From contig OU015654.1 in assembly GCA_907165275.2 (NCBI GenBank), positions 11,239,501 through 11,303,500 of the forward strand: a DNA stretch of 64,000 bases. The letters are read 5' to 3'. This DNA is from Zygaena filipendulae. Its lineage: Eukaryota; Arthropoda; Insecta; Lepidoptera; Zygaenidae. The position numbers were made by a program, and so were the translations under genes. The notes below the pieces were generated by a model. It was not told where the DNA came from. It saw only the letters and a program-made list of their open reading frames with translations, and ran no database searches. Below, in pieces: positions 1-12,530 of this stretch (positions within the stretch are counted from its first letter, which is position 1; each line of letters begins with the position of its first letter).

Positions 1-117
1 TCTGTTTGTAGTGAAAAAGACATAGTGCATCAAAGAGATACATTTACTTAACAGCCGGACAGGAAATTCTGAAAGGACCAATTTTGCTCACACCAAAAAA
101 AATCCACAGCTCCTGTT
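1..117. other. intronic sequence, nothing recognised
   Basis: No coding signal or repeat was recognised here. It probably lies in the intron upstream of the receptor exon at 2126, because that exon begins at a splice acceptor. Confidence 0.4.
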
Positions 118-250
118 TATAGACGGGTAATCAACCCGATTTAAACCCTTTTTAACCCCGTAAACCCCAGGCGGTTTTTTTTTTTCGGGTTCTCTTTGTC
201 CGGTTTAAGTCCAAGCACCGAGTTTAAACCGAATTGATTGCCCGTCTATA
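118..250. mobile_element. short TIR element (MITE), about 133 bp
   Basis: The stretch opens with TATAGACGGGTAATCAA and closes with TTGATTGCCCGTCTATA. These are inverted copies with one mismatch, and similarity continues inward through the GATTTAAAC / GTTTAAACC segments to about 30 bp. No coding capacity. No target duplication could be defined confidently. Confidence 0.65.
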
Positions 251-1427
251 CTCCTGTTGCGACGGCCGATTTGTTTAACGCAACGCAAATTAACCCTCAG
301 TTTTGTCAAGCGACACTTCGCCTCCGACCAATTTCATGCTTCCTCATACCCCATGAAACCTTGGTAAAGACAAAGACCAAGGAAAGTTTGACACAAATGT
401 AGAAACAGTCACTGTCAGCTCGCTGTCAACCTTACGACACGCACACACGCTCAACATATTGTGTACTGTACACGGTACAAGCCGGCCGTGTTTACTTGTG
501 TGAAAGTAGGTACTTGAATCAGTTCATTTGTATGGAGTGTCCCCAGGCTAGTTTAGGCATATGCCTTGTTCATATATCTAACAGTCGCGGACCACTAAAC
601 AATTTTTAAACACTTTTGCAATAATAATATGTGCTTATGTAAAGCAAGGTGACGCCCACATCTTTAAAAAATTTGCTAAAACGCGAAAGATTCAAGCGGA
701 ATTTTTTCTACTATTTTTTCCCATCGTTACTATTTTTGGCAACAATATCATATATGGTAATACGTTGGACAATCTAAAATAACTTATCACTCATATAGTG
801 GTATAAATGAATAATATCTATCGTAAAATAAAATTCAACAACTTTCAAGTTTTGAGCATGATGTTGACTGTACTAAGTCAATAAATTATAATTAATTTGT
901 TTAAATTATTTACTTCAAAATTAAAATAATGTATTTTAAAACAGTGACTATTTATAATAATACTTAAAGAAACAGGATTTTCAAAATCTGCAATAAATAT
1001 GTTAAAGTTTTGCTACAATTCATCATTGGTGCCGACAACTAAGTAGAGCACAAATTTAACTCACTTTAAAATTTATTTTTATACAGTTTATGAAAAAAAA
1101 AAATTTAATTATTTTTGATGCTGTCCGTACCTTGTGGAACATTATAAATTCACCATTGAAATCGTGACTCGACTTTCAGTCGACGACGTAATAAAATGTC
1201 TGCGAAATGCTGTTATGAAGTTTCACATGATATTACTCCTAAGTGAAACTCGTGTGTGTTTTGTTAAACGTATCTAATGTGTTTTTGATGTATTTACTTT
1301 GTTGGTTCAATAAATTCGTTTTAAACGGATTATGACTGACGACTAATCCTACTATACATGTGAAGTTTAAATAGTTTGCTAATTTAGAGTGCAAGTTTCT
1401 CTTATTTTAATTTCGTTATACAAATAT
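251..1427. other. AT-rich intronic sequence
   Basis: No conserved exon or transposon was recognised. The sequence is AT-rich with only short chance frames. It is inferred to be receptor-gene intron. Confidence 0.4.
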
Positions 1428-1650
1428 ACTAGCTGTACCCCGCGGTTTCACCCGCGTTAATTTCGGAGTTCCAACGGGATTCCGGGATAAAAAGTACCCT
1501 ATGTCCTTTTCTGTACCCCTGACAACTTGCATGCCAAATTTCATCCAAATCCGTTCAGCCGTTTTTGCGTGATTGAGTAACAAACATCCAAACGCCTAAA
1601 CATCTAAACATCCAAACATCCACACTTTCACATTTATAATATTAGTAGGA
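1428..1650 (+). repeat. CCCCGCGG-core dispersed repeat, near full length
   Basis: The copy starts ACTAGCTGTACCCCGCGG, has the core TTTCACCCGCGTTAATTTCGGAGTT and ends CATTTATAATATTAGTAGGA. More than fifteen related copies occur in this window. It resembles the short non-autonomous repeats very common in Lepidoptera (lep1/Helitron-like), but that family name is my inference. Confidence 0.7.
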
Positions 1651-1789
1651 TTAACTAAACCTAATGGTCCAACGGCATTGTTAAGTCAGTGATATACCTA
1701 TACTTGATCTTATTGTGTTTATTTCAAAAGAAAATTATAAATCACGACGGACTAATTTAAGTGAAGCAAATTTTATTAATCCGTGACTT

Positions 1790-2019
1790 ACGGCCGCACT
1801 AAGAGTCGACTTTAATGATTACTTAGTTAAGTATAGATTTTTAAAACAAAACTACCGCAATCAGAGACGTTCAGTACATTAATGTTAGTTGGCATTTAAT
1901 GAGATGTAACTTAATTAGTTAAATGCCAATTAACATTAACTTGTCTGATTGCGGCAGTTTTGTTTTAAAAATCTACACTTAACTAAGTAATCATTAAAGT
2001 CGACTGTGAGTGCGGTAGT
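1790..2019. mobile_element. palindromic MITE, copy 1
   Basis: The left half (GCACTAAGAGTCGACTTTAATG, AGTTAAGTATAGATTTTTAAAACAAAAC) returns inverted in the right half, giving terminal inverted repeats of about 75 bp. An inner pair (GGCATTTAA / TTAAATGCC) makes nearly the whole element foldable. A second full copy lies at 24838-25075 and a half copy at 3119-3186. No coding capacity. Confidence 0.85.
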
Positions 2020-2125
2020 TAGACATTACGTGGCGTAATTTAACTGATAAGAGGCACTTAGAGACGACTTAGAAAGTGACAGCTATAGAATATTACAGAA
2101 TATTGAAACAGTCCGTGTCTTTCAG

Positions 2126-2306
2126 TGTTCGTGCTGTGCTGGTCTCCGTACATGATATTCGATCTGCTCCAAGTGTACGACTACGTCCCGGACACACAAG
2201 CCAACATAGCGATCGCGTCGCTCATACAAAGCCTCGCGCCTCTGAACTCGGCCGCCAACCCTGTCATCTATTTCATATTTTCCAACAGAATTTTCGTCAG
2301 TCTAAG
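2126..2306 (+). CDS. CCAPR: CCAP receptor-like GPCR, TM6-TM7 exon
   Basis: This 181-bp exon encodes the end of TM6, extracellular loop 3, TM7 and the start of the cytoplasmic tail of a rhodopsin-family receptor. The TM6 motif CWSPY and the TM7 motif NSAANPVIY (an NPxxY) are intact. The wording around them ([28 protein letters not shown]) matches what I know of insect crustacean cardioactive peptide receptors, plasma-membrane receptors for a hormone acting on heart, gut and ecdysis behaviour. The acceptor is TGTCTTTCAG at 2116-2125 and the donor is AAG|GTAAGT at 2306/2307. The exon ends after two bases of a codon (AG), which the A opening the 23496 exon completes as AGA (Arg). Upstream exons (TM1-TM5) lie before the window. 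A related neuropeptide receptor is possible. Confidence 0.75.
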
Positions 2307-2645
2307 GTAAGTCTCGTTCAGATCCTAATATTATAAAAAAGTTTATAGGTCTGAGGGTAATAATCACTGGAACACTTGAAGAACTGATGACCAATGAAGA
2401 AAAAAAGTTCTCGAATGGCGGCCACGAATCGAAATACACAGCCATACAAGGGGAACTGAGAACTCGGTGAAGGTTGCAGGACGCCATTGGATGCGGGAAG
2501 CGCAGGACTGGTCATTGTGGCGACCCTTGGGGGAGGTTATGTCCAGTAGTTGACCTCTTTCGGCTGATATGATGACGAAGATGAATCTCTGGAACTACTG
2601 AATTGAAGGAATTCACCTATGAATTCACGGAGGAACAGCGGATCC

Positions 2646-2922
2646 TTTCTATTATAAAAGAGGATTTGAGTTTATTTGTTTATTACACTTTCATGCCTTA
2701 ACTATCTTCTCAACCGATCACCATGCGTTGCCAGAGATACAGAAAAGAACATAAAGTTTATTTATTCTTTGCACAAAAAGGTACAATGGTGAACTCAATG
2801 CCTTGCAGCATTCTCTAACAGTTAACCATTGGGTTAACAGAGAGATATAAATTTCTTTTTATGCCAGAATTCCCGCAGGAACTCCGAAATTAACGCTGGT
2901 GAAACTGGGGCAAACAGCTAGT
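2646..2922 (-). repeat. CCCCGCGG-core repeat, minus strand, with internal insertion
   Basis: Read on the minus strand, it begins CTAGCTGTTTGCCCCAGTTTCACC and carries TTCCTGCGGGAATTC. The distal part (TTATTACACTTTCATGCCTTAAC..CAACCGATCACCATG) lies at 2680-2725. Between these parts is unrelated sequence containing TTCTTTGCACAAAAAGGTACAATGG, similar to a segment near 40515. Confidence 0.55.
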
Positions 2923-3118
2923 AAGGTAAATATTTGGTGTCATTAGTGTTCTTAAAAAAGATTTTTTAAGTTGAATGTTCCTATACTTGACAGTTTTTGT
3001 ATTTTGTTCACTTTGCAGATCTGCTGCACTTAGTGATTTATTCAGATGATTTTTTTTGTCTTACGGGTGGATTTTAGTACAGATTTACTGTAAATAATAA
3101 ATTTACATAACATTTATT

Positions 3119-3186
3119 GCAGTTTTGTTTTAAAAATCTATACTTAACTAAGTAATCATTAAAGTCGACTCTGAGTGCGGCCGTAA
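3119..3186. mobile_element. half copy of the palindromic MITE
   Basis: GCAGTTTTGTTTTAAAAATC through GACTCTGAGTGCGGC matches the right half of the elements at 1790-2019 and 24838-25075. The left half is absent. Confidence 0.8.
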
Positions 3187-3571
3187 GATTTTTTTTTCTC
3201 TAGAAGCTTGACAAAATTTGCTTACAAAAAATTGCAATTTATAATTTTTTGTTAGACATAAAGTGTAACTGTGTTGGGGGAAAATTCGCAATGATATCGT
3301 TTTGCAATTAAGTAGAAGCTTAAAATTTATTCGTTAACTCGTTAAAGTTCTCCCGGTCGAGTATTCTACTGAATATTGAAATGATTTATGTCATAAACTC
3401 GGAAGTTTGATTTATTTTATTCTAAAATCAAATTCAATGAAAGATTCCCGAAAGAAGACCATTCAAACCGGAGAGTTTGCAGCTTCGTTTACTATTCAAG
3501 TATAATTAGATTTATGAATCCGCAATATTAATTTGAATTTTAATTGGAACCGATTGTTTTCTATGTTATAT
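3187..3571. other. AT-rich intronic sequence before the foldback
   Basis: I see no gene or repeat here. It is receptor intron directly outside the giant foldback element. Confidence 0.4.
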
Positions 3572-3580
3572 CTATTATGT
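3572..3580. repeat. 9-bp target-site duplication, left
   Basis: CTATTATGT precedes the left end of the foldback element (ACCTATGTGAACC). The identical 9-mer follows its right end at 21672-21680. Confidence 0.85.
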
Positions 3581-6500
3581 ACCTATGTGAACCTGGCAGC
3601 TGATTTCAAAATAATTGTTTTTTATGAATTGCATAGGATTGTACCCGGTTTGTACCGGATTGTACCGTTTTTAAAATCGTTTGTACCTTAAGGGGGTCAA
3701 AGTTACCGGGCTCCGAAAATTTTGAACTAAGTCCCCTTAACAACATGAACAGGGAGAATAGTAATCAACTTTTATGACTTGCATACGATTGTACCCGGTG
3801 AGTAGAGGATTGCACCGCTTTTAAAACTAATTTTTACTTAAGGGGGTCAAGGCAACATGACTCCGAAAAATTTTTTTTTACAAAAAATAATAATAATGAA
3901 TTGCAAAGGATTGTACCCGGTTTGTGCTGGATTGCACCGTTTTTTAAATCTTTTGTTTTTTAAGGGGGTCAAAGTTACCGGACTCCGAAAATTTTAAAAG
4001 TAAGTCCCCTTAACAACATGAACATGGTGAATAGTAATCAACTTTTATGAATTGCATACGATTGTACCCGGTGAGTAGAGGATTGTACCGCTTTTAAAAT
4101 GAATTTTTACTTAAGGGGGTCAAGGCAACATGACTCCGAAAAATTTTTTTTTACAAAAAATAATAATAATGAATTGCAAAGGATTGTACCCGGTTTGTGC
4201 TGGATTGCACCGTTTTTTAAATCTTTTGTTTTTTAAGAGGGTCAAAGTTACCGGACTCCGAAAATTTTAAAACTAAGTCCCCTTAACAACATGAACAGGG
4301 TGAATAGTAATCAACTTTTATGAATTGCATACGATTGTACCCGGTGAGTAGAGGATTGTACCGCTTTTAAAATGAATTTTAAAAGGCAACATGACTCCGA
4401 AAATTTTTTTTTTTTACAATAAATAATAATAATAAATTGCAAAGGATTGTACCCGGTTTGTGCTGGATTGCACCGTTTTTTAAATCTTTTGTTTTTTAAG
4501 GGGGTCAAAGTTACCGGACTCCGAAAATTTTAAAACTAAGTCCCCTTAACAACATGAACAGGGTGAATAGTAATCAACTTTTATGACTTGTATACGATTG
4601 TACCCGGTGAGTAGAGGATTGTACCGCTTTTAAAATGAATTTTTACTTAAGGGGATCAAAGTTACGAAGCAACGAAAATTTGGTAATGAACACCCTTAAC
4701 CGCATGAATATGGTGAATACTTTTTAACTTTTATGACTTGCATACGATTGTACCCGATAGGTAGAGGATTGTACCGCTTTAAAAAATAATTTTTACTTAA
4801 GGGGATCAAAGTTATAGAACTACGAAAATTTGGTGAAAATTTGGTACTTGAACCCCCTTAAACACATGAGCTGGGTGAATAGTAATCAACTTTTATGACT
4901 TGCATACGATTGTACCCGGTGGGTAGAGGATTGTACCGCTTTTAAAACTAATTTTTACTTAAGGGGATCAAAGTTATGAAGCAACGAAAATTTGGTACTA
5001 AACCCCCTTAACCACATGAACATGGTGAATACTTTTTAACTTTTATGACTTGCATACGATTGTACCCAATAGGTAGAGGATTGTACCGCTTTAAAAATTA
5101 ATTTTTACTTAAGGGGATCAAAGTTACGAAGCAACGAAAATTTGGTACTAAACCCCCTTAACCACATGAACATGGTGAATACTTTTTAACTTTTATGACT
5201 TGCATACGATTGTACCCAATAGGTAGAGGATTGTACCGCTTTAAAAATTAATTTTTACTTAAGGGGATCAAAGTTATAGAACTACGAAAATTTGGTGAAA
5301 ATTTGGTACTTGAACCCCCTTATACACATGAGCTGGGTGAATAGTAATCAACTTTTATGACTTGCATACGATTGTACCCGGTAAGTAGAGGATTGTACCG
5401 CTTTTAAAATTATTTTTTACTTAAGGGGATCAAAGTTACGAAGCAACGAAAATTTGGTACTAAACCCCCTTAACCACATGAACATGGTGAATACTTTTTA
5501 ACTTTTATGACTTGCATACGATTGTACCCAATAGGTAGAGGATTGTACCGCTTTGAAAATTAATTTTTACTCAAGGGGATCAAAGTTATAGAACTACGAA
5601 AATTTGGTGAAAATTTGGTATTTGAACCCTCTTTAAACACATGAGCTGGGTGAATAGTAATCAACTTTTATGACTCGCATACGATTGTACCCGGTGAGTA
5701 GAGGTTTGTACCGCTTTTAAAACTAATTTTTACTTAAGGGGATCAAAGTTACGAAGCAACGAAAATTTGGTACTAAACCCCCTTAACCACATGAACATGG
5801 TGAATACTTTTTAACTTTTATGACTAGCATACGATTGTACCCGATAGGTAGAGGATTGTACCGCTTTAAAAATTAATTTTTACTTAAGGGGATCAAAGTT
5901 ATAGAACTACGAAAATTTGGTGAAAATTTGGTATTTGAACCCCCTTTAAACACATGAGCTGGGTGAATAGTAATCAACTTTTATGACTCGCATACGATTG
6001 TACCCGGTGAGTAGAGGATTGTACCGCTTTTAAAACTAATTTTTACTTAAGGGGATCAAAGTTACGAAGCAAAGAAAATTTGGTACTAAACCCCCTTAAC
6101 CACATGAACATGGTGAATACTTTTTAACTTTTATGACTTGCATACGATTGTACCCGCTAGGTAAAGGATTGTACCGCTTTAAAAATTAATTTTTACTTAA
6201 GGGGATCAAAGTTATAGAACTACGAAAATTTGGTGAAAATTTGGTACTTGAACCCCCTTAAACACATGAGCTGGGTGAATAGTAATCAACTTTTATGACT
6301 TGCATACGATTGTACCCGGGAGTAGAGGATTGTACCGCTTTTAAAATTAATTTTTACTTAAGGGGATCAAAGTTACGAAGCAACGAAAATTTGGTACTAA
6401 ACCCCCTTAACCACATGAACATGGTGAATACTTTTTAACTTTTATGACTAGCATACGATTGTACCCGATAGGTAGAGGATTGTACCGCTTTGAAAATTAA

Positions 6501-8690
6501 TTTTTACTTAAGGGGATCAAAGTTATAGAACTACGAAAATTTGGTGAAAATTTGGTATTTGAACCCCCTTTAAACACATGAGCTGGGTGAATAGTAATCA
6601 ACTTTTATGACTCGCATACGATTGTACCCGGTGAGTAGAGGATTGTACCGCTTTTAAAACTAATTTTTACTTAAGGGGATCAAAGTTACGAAGCAACGAA
6701 AATTTGGTACTAAACCCCCTTAACCACATGAACATGGTGAATACTTTTTAACTTTTATGACTTGCATACGATTGTACCCAATAGGTAGAGGATTGTACCG
6801 CTTTAAAAATTAATTTTTACTTAAGGGGATCAAAGTTATAGAACTACGAAAATTTGGTGAAAATTTGGTACTTGAACCCCCTTATAAACATGAGCTGGGT
6901 GAATAGTAATCAACTTTTATGACTTGCATACGATTGTACCCGGTAAGTAGAGGATTGTACCGCTTTTAAAATTAATTTTTACTTAAGGGGATCAAAGTTA
7001 CGAAGCAACGAAAATTTGGTACTAAACCCCCTTAACCACATGAACATGGTGAATACTTTTTAACTTTTATGACTTGCATACGATTGTACCCAATAGGTAG
7101 AGGATTGTACCGCTTTGAAAATTAATTTTTACTTAAGGGGATCAAAGTTATAGAACTACGAAAATTTGGTGAAAATTTGGTATTTGAACCCTCTTTAAAC
7201 ACATGAGCTGGGTGAATAGTAATCAACTTTTTTGACCCGCATACGATTGTACCCGGTAAGTAGAGGATTGTACCGCTTTAAAAATTAATTTTTACTTAAG
7301 GGGATCAAAGTTACGAAGCAACGAAAATTTGGTACTAAACCCCCTTAACCACATGAACATGGTGAATACTTTTTAACTTTTATGACTTGCATACGATTGT
7401 ACCCGATAGGTAAAGGATTGTACCGCTTTAAAAATTAATTTTAACTTAAGGGGATCAAAGTTATAGAACTACGAAAATTTGGTGAAAATTTGGTACTTGA
7501 ACCCCCTTAAACACATGAACAGGGTGAATAGTAATCAACTTTTATGACTCGCATACGATTGTACCCGGTGAGTAGAGGATTGTACCGTTTTTAAAACTAA
7601 TTTTTACTTAAGGGGATCAAAGTTACGAAGCAACGAAAATTTGGTACTAAACCCCCTTAACCACATGAACATGGTGAATACTTTTTAACTTTTATGATTT
7701 GCATACGATTGTACCCGCTAGGTAAAGGATTGTACCGCTTTAAAAATTAGTTTTTACTTAAGGGGATCAAAGTTATAGAACTACGGAAATTTGGTGAAAA
7801 TTTGGTACTTGAACCCCCTTAAACACATGAACAGGGTGAATAGTAATCAACTTTTATGACTTGCATACGATTGTACCCGGTAAGTAGAGGATTGTACCGC
7901 TTTTAAAACTAATTTTTACTTAAGGGGATCAAAGTTACGAAGCAACGAAAATTTGGTACTAAACCCCCTTAACCACATGAACATGGTGAATACTTTTTAA
8001 CTTTTATGACTAGTATACGATTGTACCCGATAGGTAGAGGATTGTACCGCTTTAAAAATTAATTTTTACTTAAGGGGATCAAAGTTATAGAACTACGAAA
8101 ATTTGGTGAAAATTTGGTACTTGAACCCCCTTAAACACATGAGCTGGGTGAATAGTAATCAACTTTTATGACTTGCATACGATTGTACCCGGTGGGTAGA
8201 GGATTGTACCGCTTTTAAAACTAATTTTTACTTAAGGGGATCAAAGTTATGAAGCAACGAAAATTTGGTACTAAACCCCCTTAACCACATGAACATGGTG
8301 AATACTTTTTAACTTTTATGACTTGCATACGATTGTACCCAATAGGTAGAGGATTGTGCCGCTTTAAAAATTAATTTTTACTTAAGGGGATCAAAGTTAT
8401 AGAACTACGAAAATTTGGTGAAAATTTGGTACTTGAACCCCTTAAACACATGAACAGGGTGAATAGTAATTAACTTTTATGACTCGCATACGATTGTACC
8501 CGGTGAGTAGAGGATTGTACCGCTTTTAAAATTAATTTTTACTTAAGGGGATCAAAGTTACGAAGCAACGAAAATTTGGTACTAAACCCCCTTAACCACA
8601 TTAAAATGGTGAATACTTTTTAACTTTTATGACTTGCATACGATTTTACCCGATAGGTAAAGGATTGTACCGCTTTAAAAATTAATTTAA
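3581..8690 (+). repeat. foldback left arm: tandem ~150/160-bp satellite
   Basis: About thirty diverged units run head to tail. Each carries a pair of GATTGTACC motifs (CGATTGTACCCGGTGAGTAGAGGATTGTACCGC), then ACTTAAGGGGATCAAAGTTA, CGAAAATTTGG, CCCCTTAA and a GGTGAATA..TTTTATGACT block. Two unit types alternate in most of the arm. Type A (GAAGCAACG, ACATGAACATGG) is about 150 bp and type B (TAGAACTACG, ACATGAGCTGGG) about 160 bp, giving a ~310-bp higher-order dimer. The outermost units (3640-4560) form a third type with GACTCCGAAAA and a poly-T/AATAATAATGAATTGC segment. No coding frame. Confidence 0.9.
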
Positions 8691-8794
8691 TTTAAAAGTT
8701 GATTACTATTCACCCAGCTCATGTGTTTAAGGGGGTTCAAGTACCAAATTTTCACTAAATTTTCGTAGTTCTATAACTTTGATCCCCTTAAGTT
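8691..8794. repeat. unpaired central spacer of the foldback
   Basis: The left arm stops inside a unit at about 8690 and its mirror image resumes at about 8795. The ~104 bp between are the rest of one type-B unit in inverted orientation with no partner. Private variants mirror about 8742: GATTTTACCC at 8642 with GGGTAAAATC at 8833, and CCACATTAAAATGGTG at 8598 with its reverse complement at 8873. Confidence 0.75.
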
Positions 8795-10039
8795 AAAACT
8801 AATTTTTAAAGCGGTACAATCCTTTACCTATCGGGTAAAATCGTATGCAAGTCATAAAAGTTAAAAAGTATTCACCATTTTAATGTGGTTAAGGGGGTTT
8901 AGTACCAAATTTTCGTTGCTTCGTAACTTTGATCACCTTAAGTAAAAATTAATTTTAAAAGCGGTACAATCCTCTACTCACCGGGTACAATCGTATGCGA
9001 GTCATAAAAGTTAATTACTATTCACCCTGTTCATGTGTTTAAGGGGTTCAAGTACCAAATTTTCACCAAATTTTCGTAGTTCTATAACTTTGATCCCCTT
9101 AAGTAAAAATTAATTTTTAAAGCGGTACAATCCTCTCCCTATTGGGTACAATCGTATGCAAGTCATAAAAGTTAAAAAGTATTCACCATGTTCATGTGGT
9201 TAAGGGGGTTTAGTACCAAATTTTCGTTGCTTCATAACTTTGATCCCCTTAAGTAAAAATTAGTTTTAAAAGCGGTACAATCCTCTACCCACCGGGTACA
9301 ATCGTATGCAAGTCATAAAAGTTGATTACTATTCACCCAGCTCATGTGTTTAAGGGGGTTCAAGTACCAAATTTTCACCAAATTTTCGTAGTTCTATAAC
9401 TTTGATCCCCTTAAGTTAAAATTAATTTTTAAAGTGGTACAATCCTTTATCTATTAGGTACAATCGTATGCTAGTCATAAAAGTTAAAAAGTATTCACCA
9501 TGTTCATGTGGTTAAGGGGGTTTAGTATCAAATTTTCGTTGCTTCGTAACTTTGATCCCCTTAAGTAAAAATTAATTTTAAAAGCGGTACAATCCTCTAC
9601 TCATCGGGTACAATCGTATGCAAGTCATAAAAGTTGATTACTATTCACCCAGCTCATGTGTTTAAGGGGGTTCAAGTACCAAATTTTCACCAAATTTTCG
9701 TAGTTCTATAACTTTGATCCCCTTAAGTTAAAATTATTTTTTAAAGCGGTACAATCCTTTACCTATCGGGTACAATCGAATGCAAGTCATAAAAGTTAAA
9801 AAGTATTCACCATGTTCATGTGGTTAAGGGGGTTTAGTACCAAATTTTTGTTGCTTTGTAACTTTGATCCCCTTAAGTAAAAATTAGTTTTAAAAGCGGT
9901 ACAATCCTCTACTCACCGGGTACAATCGTATGCGAGTCATAAAAGTTGATTACTATTCACCCTGTTCATGTGTTTAAGGGGGTTCAAGTACCAAATTTTC
10001 ACCAAATTTTCGTAGTTCTATAACTTTGATCCCCTTAAG

Positions 10040-12530
10040 TAAAAATTAATTTTCAAAGCGATACAATCCTCTACCTATTGGGTACAATCGTATGCAAGTC
10101 ATAAAAATTAAAAAGTATTCACCATGTTCATGTGGTTAAGGGGGTTTAGTACCAAATTTTCGTTGCTTCGTAACATTGATCCCCTTAAGTAAAAATTAAT
10201 TTTAAAAGCGGTACAATCCTCTACTTACCGGGTACAATCGTATGCAAGTCATAAAAGTTGATTACTATTCACCCAGCTCATGTGTATAAGGGGGTTCAAG
10301 TACCAAATTTTCACCAAATTTTCGTAGTTCTATAACTTTGATCCCCTTAAGTAAAAATTAATTTTTAAAGCGGTACAATCCTCTACCTATTGGGTACAAT
10401 CGTATGCAAGTCATAAAAGTTAAAAAGTATTCACCATGTTCATGTGGTTAAGGGGGTTTAGTACCAAATTTTCGTTGCTTCGTAACTTTGATCCCCTTAA
10501 GTAAAAATTAATTTTAAAAGCGGTACAATCCTCTACTCCCGGGTACAATCGTATGCAAGTCATAAAAGTTGATTACTATTCACCCAGCTCATGTGTTTAA
10601 GGGGGTTCAAGTACCAAATTTTCACCAAATTTTCGTAGTTCTATAACTTTGATCCCCTTAAGTTAAAATTAATTTTTAAAGCGGTACAATCCTTTACCTA
10701 GCGGGTACAATCGTATGCAAGTCATAAAAGTTAAAAAGTATTCACCATGTTCATGTGGTTAAGGGGGTTTAGTACCAAATTTTCTTTGCTTCGTAACTTT
10801 GATCCCCTTAAGTAAAAATTAGTTTTAAAAGCGGTACAATCCTCTACTCACCGGGTACAATCGTATGCGAGTCATAAAAGTTGATTACTATTCACCCTGT
10901 TCATGTGTTTAAGGGGGTTCAAGTACCAAATTTTCACCAAATTTTCGTAGTTCTATAACTTTGATCCCCTTAAGTTAAAATTAATTTTTAAAGTGGTACA
11001 ATCCTCTATCTATTAGGTACAATCGTATGCTAGTCATAAAAGTTAAAAAGTATTCACCATGTTCATGTGGTTAAGGGGGTTTAGTATCAAATTTTCGTTG
11101 CTTCGTAACTTTGATCCCCTTAAGTAAAAATTAATTTTAAAAGCGGTACAATCCTCTACTTACCGGGTGCAATCGTATGCAAGTCATAAAAGTTGATTAC
11201 TATTCACCCAGCTCATGTGTATAAGGGGGTTCAAGTACCAAATTTTCACCAAATTTTCGTAGTTCTATAACTTTGATCCCCTTAAGTAAAAATTAATTTT
11301 CAAAGCGATACAATCCTCTACCTATTGGGTACAATCGTATGCAAGTCATAAAAATTAAAAAGTATTCACCATGTTCATGTGGTTAAGGGGGTTTAGTACC
11401 AAATTTTCGTTGCTTCGTAACTTTGATCCCCTTAAGTAAAAATTAATTTTAAAAGCGGTACAATCCTCTACTTACCGGGTACAATCGTATGCAAGTCATA
11501 AAAGTTGATTACTATTCACCCAGCTCATGTGTATAAGGGGGTTCAAGTACCAAATTTTCACCAAATTTTCGTAGTTCTATAACTTTGATCCCCTTAAGTA
11601 AAAATTAATTTTTAAAGCGGTACAATCCTCTACCTATTGGGTACAATCGTATGCAAGTCATAAAAGTTAAAAAGTATTCACCATGTTCATGTGGTTAAGG
11701 GGGTTTAGTACCAAATTTTCGTTGCTTCGTAACTTTGATCCCCTTAAGTAAAAATTAATTTTAAAAGCGGTACAATCCTCTACTCCCGGGTACAATCGTA
11801 TGCAAGTCATAAAAGTTGATTACTATTCACCCAGCTCATGTGTTTAAGGGGGTTCAAGTACCAAATTTTCACCAAATTTTCGTAGTTCTATAACTTTGAT
11901 CCCCTTAAGTTAAAATTAATTTTTAAAGCGGTACAATCCTTTACCTAGCGGGTACAATCGTATGCAAGTCATAAAAGTTAAAAAGTATTCACCATGTTCA
12001 TGTGGTTAAGGGGGTTTAGTACCAAATTTTCTTTGCTTCGTAACTTTGATCCCCTTAAGTAAAAATTAGTTTTAAAAGCGGTACAATCCTCTACTCACCG
12101 GGTACAATCGTATGCGAGTCATAAAAGTTGATTACTATTCACCCTGTTCATGTGTTTAAGGGGGTTCAAGTACCAAATTTTCACCAAATTTTCGTAGTTC
12201 TATAACTTTGATCCCCTTAAGTTAAAATTAATTTTTAAAGTGGTACAATCCTCTATCTATTAGGTACAATCGTATGCTAGTCATAAAAGTTAAAAAGTAT
12301 TCACCATGTTCATGTGGTTAAGGGGGTTTAGTATCAAATTTTCGTTGCTTCGTAACTTTGATCCCCTTAAGTAAAAATTAATTTTAAAAGCGGTACAATC
12401 CTCTACTTACCGGGTGCAATCGTATGCAAGTCATAAAAGTTGATTACTATTCACCCAGCTCATGTGTATAAGGGGGTTCAAGTACCAAATTTTCACCAAA
12501 TTTTTGTAGTTCTATAACTTTGATCCCCTT
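10040..12530. repeat. 1.25-kb tandem duplication inside the right arm
   Basis: Rare variants occur twice, about 1,248 bp apart. CTCTACTCCCGGG is at about 10531 and 11779, ATTTTCTTTGCTTCG at about 10780 and 12029, and CAAAGCGATACAATCC at about 10055 and 11302. Each of the first two is found once in the left arm (mirror forms near 6317 and 6067). Approximate copies are 10040-11285 and 11286-12530. Confidence 0.75.
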
